From positions 1-9,081 of the forward strand of contig CAMIFA010000184.1 in assembly GCA_946221495.1 (NCBI GenBank): a stretch of DNA of 9,081 nucleotides, written 5' to 3'. The notes under the pieces are model-generated. The model was not told where the DNA came from and made no database searches. It saw only the letters and a list, made by a program, of their open reading frames with translations. The position numbers and the translations under genes were made by a program. The stretch comes from an uncultured cyanobacterium (GTDB lineage: Bacteria > Cyanobacteriota > Cyanobacteriia > Cyanobacteriales > Chroococcidiopsidaceae). Position 1 is the stretch's first letter; the number at the start of each line of letters is the position of its first letter. Below, one piece after another: positions 7,226 to 9,081 of the stretch.

Positions 7226-7271
7226 AAAATGATCATATAAATAACTCTTGTGATGTCGTCGAGGAATTAAC

Positions 7272-7661
7272 ATGGATTTTGAATATCCGAGTGATTTAAA
7301 ATATCTGGACTCTCATGAGTATGTGCGGCTAGAAGGCGAAATAGCAACAATTGGCATCAGTGCCTTTGCCGTTGATCAGCTAGGTGACATTGTGTTTCTA
7401 GAATTGCCAGAAGTTGGCGATGTGGTAACGAAGGGCGAAAGCTTTGGCACAGTTGAATCAGTTAAAGCGGTGGAAGATTTGTATCCAGCCATCAGTGGTA
7501 CAGTCATAGAACGCAATGAGGAGATGATTGAGGCTCCAGAACAGGTAGCAGAAGATCCTTACGGTGAAGGCTGGTTATTAAAACTGCGCGTCAATGATCC
7601 TAGTGAAGTGGATGATGCTTTGTCTGCAGATGAGTATCGCGCACAGGTAGAAGGAGAGTAG
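7272..7661 (+). CDS. gcvH: Glycine cleavage system H protein (lipoyl carrier)
   Basis: GcvH carries the aminomethyl group made by P protein on a lipoyl-lysine arm, presents it to T protein and is reoxidised by L protein. The 129 residues are the family's normal length. The start YLDSHEYVRLEGEIATIGIS (11-30) is typical, as is QLGDIVFLELPEVGD (36-50). The lipoylation site is ESVKAVED (62-69) with Lys65, followed by DLYPAISGTVIERNE (69-83) and DPYGEGWLLKL (95-105). The ATG at 7272 is preceded by AGGA at 7262-7265 with a 6-base gap, the best ribosome binding site in the cluster. It lies 133 bases after gcvT and 130 bases before gcvP. Lipoylation and L-protein genes are not in the window and must act from elsewhere. 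Confidence 0.97.
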   Translation: MDFEYPSDLKYLDSHEYVRLEGEIATIGISAFAVDQLGDIVFLELPEVGDVVTKGESFGTVESVKAVEDLYPAISGTVIERNEEMIEAPEQVAEDPYGEGWLLKLRVNDPSEVDDALSADEYRAQVEGE

Positions 7662-7669
7662 AGTAGCTA

Positions 7670-7700
7670 GGGACTAGGTACTGGGGACTAGGGGCTAGGG
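7670..7700. repeat. Heptamer tandem repeat, STRR type (GGGACTA)
   Basis: Starting eight bases after the gcvH stop, four heptamers stand in perfect register: GGGACTA, GGTACTG, GGGACTA, GGGGCTA, then GGG. This is the short tandemly repeated repetitive (STRR) type known in cyanobacterial genomes. The copies are degenerate, unlike the perfect octamer array inside gcvP, which suggests an older array. Confidence 0.85.
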
Positions 7701-7714
7701 TGAGAAAAATTAGG

Positions 7715-7752
7715 ATGAAGTTGTACTAAACTCAACTTCATGGCGCTTTTTT
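7715..7752 (+). terminator. Intrinsic terminator-like hairpin between gcvH and gcvP
   Basis: The arms ATGAAGTTG (7715-7723) and CAACTTCAT (7733-7741) pair perfectly over 9 bases around a 9-base loop. Five bases (GGCGC) separate the stem from a run of six T (7747-7752). The stem is only moderately GC-rich and the T-run is slightly displaced, so termination may be partial. Its place suggests gcvH transcripts can end here, with gcvP transcribed by read-through or its own promoter. Confidence 0.55.
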
Positions 7753-7791
7753 CCCTAAACTTAATAATTTGTTGCAAAATATGAAGTAGTC

Positions 7792-9081
7792 ATGTCAAGA
7801 GAGCAGCCTGTGGTACTTTATAGCCCTGATACGCAGTCTAACTGTCAGCAGCAACTGGGAGAAATGGAATCGTTCGTCCAACGTCATATCGGTTCTAACC
7901 CTGCTCAAGTCCAGCAAATGCTTGATGTATTAGGGTTTGAGACTATTGATGCTCTGATTGAAAAAACAGTTCCCCAAGAAATTAAGCTCACCCAACCGCT
8001 AAAGCTAGCACCGCGTAGTGAAGCCGCAGCTTTAGCCCAGTTAAAAGAAATTGCCTCTAAAAATCAAATTTTCCGCTCGTTCATTGGTATGGGCTATTAC
8101 GACTGTATTACGCCGCCCGTAATTCAGCGTAATATTCTGGAAAACCCTGGTTGGTACACCGCCTATACTCCCTATCAACCAGAAATTTCTCAAGGACGAC
8201 TAGAGGCGCTGCTAAATTTCCAGACGATGATTATTGACTTAACAGGCTTGGAAATTGCCAATGCTTCTTTACTAGATGAAGCAACAGCAGCAGCAGAAGC
8301 AATGACTATGAGTTATGGTCTGTCTAAAAATAAGGAAGCTAAAGCTTTTTTTGTCTCTAGCGCCTGTCATCCCCAAACGATAGAAGTAGTACAAACTCGT
8401 GCTAAACCCTTGGGTATTGATGTCATTGTGGGCGATCATCAGACTTTTGCGTTTGATGTACCAGTTTTTGGTGTCTTGCTACAATATCCCGCCAGTGATG
8501 GCACAATTTACGACTACGAAAGTTTTGTCAAACAAGCCCACGCAGCAAAAGCATTAGTCACAGTAGCAGCAGATATTCTCAGTTTGACTCTACTTACACC
8601 ACCAGGAGAATTTGGGGCTGATATTGCCGTAGGAAGTACCCAGCGCTTTGGGATTCCCTTGGGATATGGTGGTCCTCATGCAGCTTACTTTGCTACTAAA
8701 GAAGAATATAAGCGGCAGATTCCAGGGCGAATTGTCGGTGTATCTAAAGATGTTTCAGGTAAGCCTGCACTGCGTCTAGCTTTGCAAACCCGCGAACAGC
8801 ATATCCGCCGCGACAAAGCCACTAGTAATATTTGCACTGCCCAAGTTTTACTAGCTGTAATGGCTTCGATGTATGCGGTATATCATGGTGCAGCAGGACT
8901 AAAAAGTATCGCCCAAAGAGTACATAATCTGACTGTAATTTTAGCTGAAGGACTAAAGCGTCTGGGATACAGTATTAATTCAGAAGATTTCTTTGATACT
9001 GTGCGGGTGGAACTAGATCAGGAGTCAGGAGACAAGGGGACAAGGGGACAAGGGGACAAGGGGACAAGGGGACAAGGGGAC
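7792..9081 (+). CDS. gcvP: Glycine cleavage system P protein, 5' part (runs off window)
   Basis: GcvP is the PLP-dependent glycine decarboxylase that passes the aminomethyl group to lipoyl-H protein. The open frame begins at ATG 7792 and runs 430 codons to the window end with no stop; the family is usually about 950-1000 residues, so the PLP-lysine half is outside. Conserved blocks are FVQRHIGSNPAQVQQML (28-44), FIGMGYYD (97-104), WYTAYTPYQPEISQGRLEAL (121-140), SLLDEATAAAEAM (159-171), GGPHA (293-297) and REQHIRRDKATSNICTAQ (334-351). A second ATG at 7864 is possible, since family homology becomes clear only at about residue 28. Neither start has a good Shine-Dalgarno sequence. After the strand FFDTVRVEL (residues 400-408) normal family sequence is replaced by DQESG and then GDKGTRGQ repeats. 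The gene may hold an in-frame repeat insertion or be disrupted; the window cannot decide. Confidence 0.93.
   Translation, partial: MSREQPVVLYSPDTQSNCQQQLGEMESFVQRHIGSNPAQVQQMLDVLGFETIDALIEKTVPQEIKLTQPLKLAPRSEAAALAQLKEIASKNQIFRSFIGMGYYDCITPPVIQRNILENPGWYTAYTPYQPEISQGRLEALLNFQTMIIDLTGLEIANASLLDEATAAAEAMTMSYGLSKNKEAKAFFVSSACHPQTIEVVQTRAKPLGIDVIVGDHQTFAFDVPVFGVLLQYPASDGTIYDYESFVKQAHAAKALVTVAADILSLTLLTPPGEFGADIAVGSTQRFGIPLGYGGPHAAYFATKEEYKRQIPGRIVGVSKDVSGKPALRLALQTREQHIRRDKATSNICTAQVLLAVMASMYAVYHGAAGLKSIAQRVHNLTVILAEGLKRLGYSINSEDFFDTVRVELDQESGDKGTRGQGDKGTRGQGD
9031..9081. repeat. Perfect octamer tandem repeat inside gcvP (GACAAGGG)
   Basis: Six perfect copies of GACAAGGG plus three bases of a seventh run to the window end. 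The lead-in GGAGTCAGGA (9021-9030) looks like a diverged border of the same array. Because 24 bases hold three units and eight codons, the array reads without stops in the gcvP frame as a repeating GDKGTRGQ peptide. Six GGGG runs, each separated by ACAA, form a canonical G-quadruplex pattern. The full copy number is unknown. Confidence 0.97.

Overview
The window looks cyanobacterial. The octamer GCGATCGC (HIP1, a hallmark of many cyanobacterial genomes) occurs ten times, starting at 409, 642, 1894, 1985, 2678, 3220, 4607, 5866, 5898 and 6667. There are short G-rich tandem repeats of the cyanobacterial STRR kind, and the protein families fit. Genus cannot be fixed from the sequence alone. No phage, transposase, CRISPR, tRNA or rRNA was seen.

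Layout. At 188-1114 (minus) is a galactose-mutarotase-fold protein. It is divergent from a membrane-anchored DUF411 (CopG-like) metal-binding protein at 1355-1840. At 2124-3508 lies a broken gene for a secreted cyanobacterial protein with a C-terminal L,D-transpeptidase-like signature; two frameshifts and one in-frame TGA split it into three reading frames. It converges on a YdeI/OmpD-associated family gene (3564-4145, minus). That gene is divergent from an Eis-type GNAT acetyltransferase (4453-5619), which is followed by a hairpin. A 376-base spacer then leads into the glycine cleavage cluster.

The cluster is gcvT (5996-7138), gcvH (7272-7661) and the 5' part of gcvP (7792 to the window end). 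The T, H and P proteins together decarboxylate glycine, move its aminomethyl group through lipoyl-H protein and deliver the one-carbon unit to tetrahydrofolate. In cyanobacteria this also serves photorespiratory glycine. The L protein (lpd) is not here. No glycine riboswitch was recognised upstream of gcvT. The two internal spacers are rich in structure: three adjacent perfect inverted repeats between gcvT and gcvH, and a heptamer tandem repeat plus a terminator-like hairpin between gcvH and gcvP.

The most striking point is at the right edge. Inside gcvP, just after the conserved FFDTVRVEL strand, the sequence turns into a perfect octamer tandem repeat (GACAAGGG, more than six copies) that runs off the window. 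It reads in frame as a repeating GDKGTRGQ peptide and has the layout of a canonical G-quadruplex. Whether gcvP resumes in frame beyond it cannot be seen. I found no evidence of a wholly new multi-gene system; the noteworthy items are repeat invasion of an essential-type metabolic gene and a freshly decayed gene.
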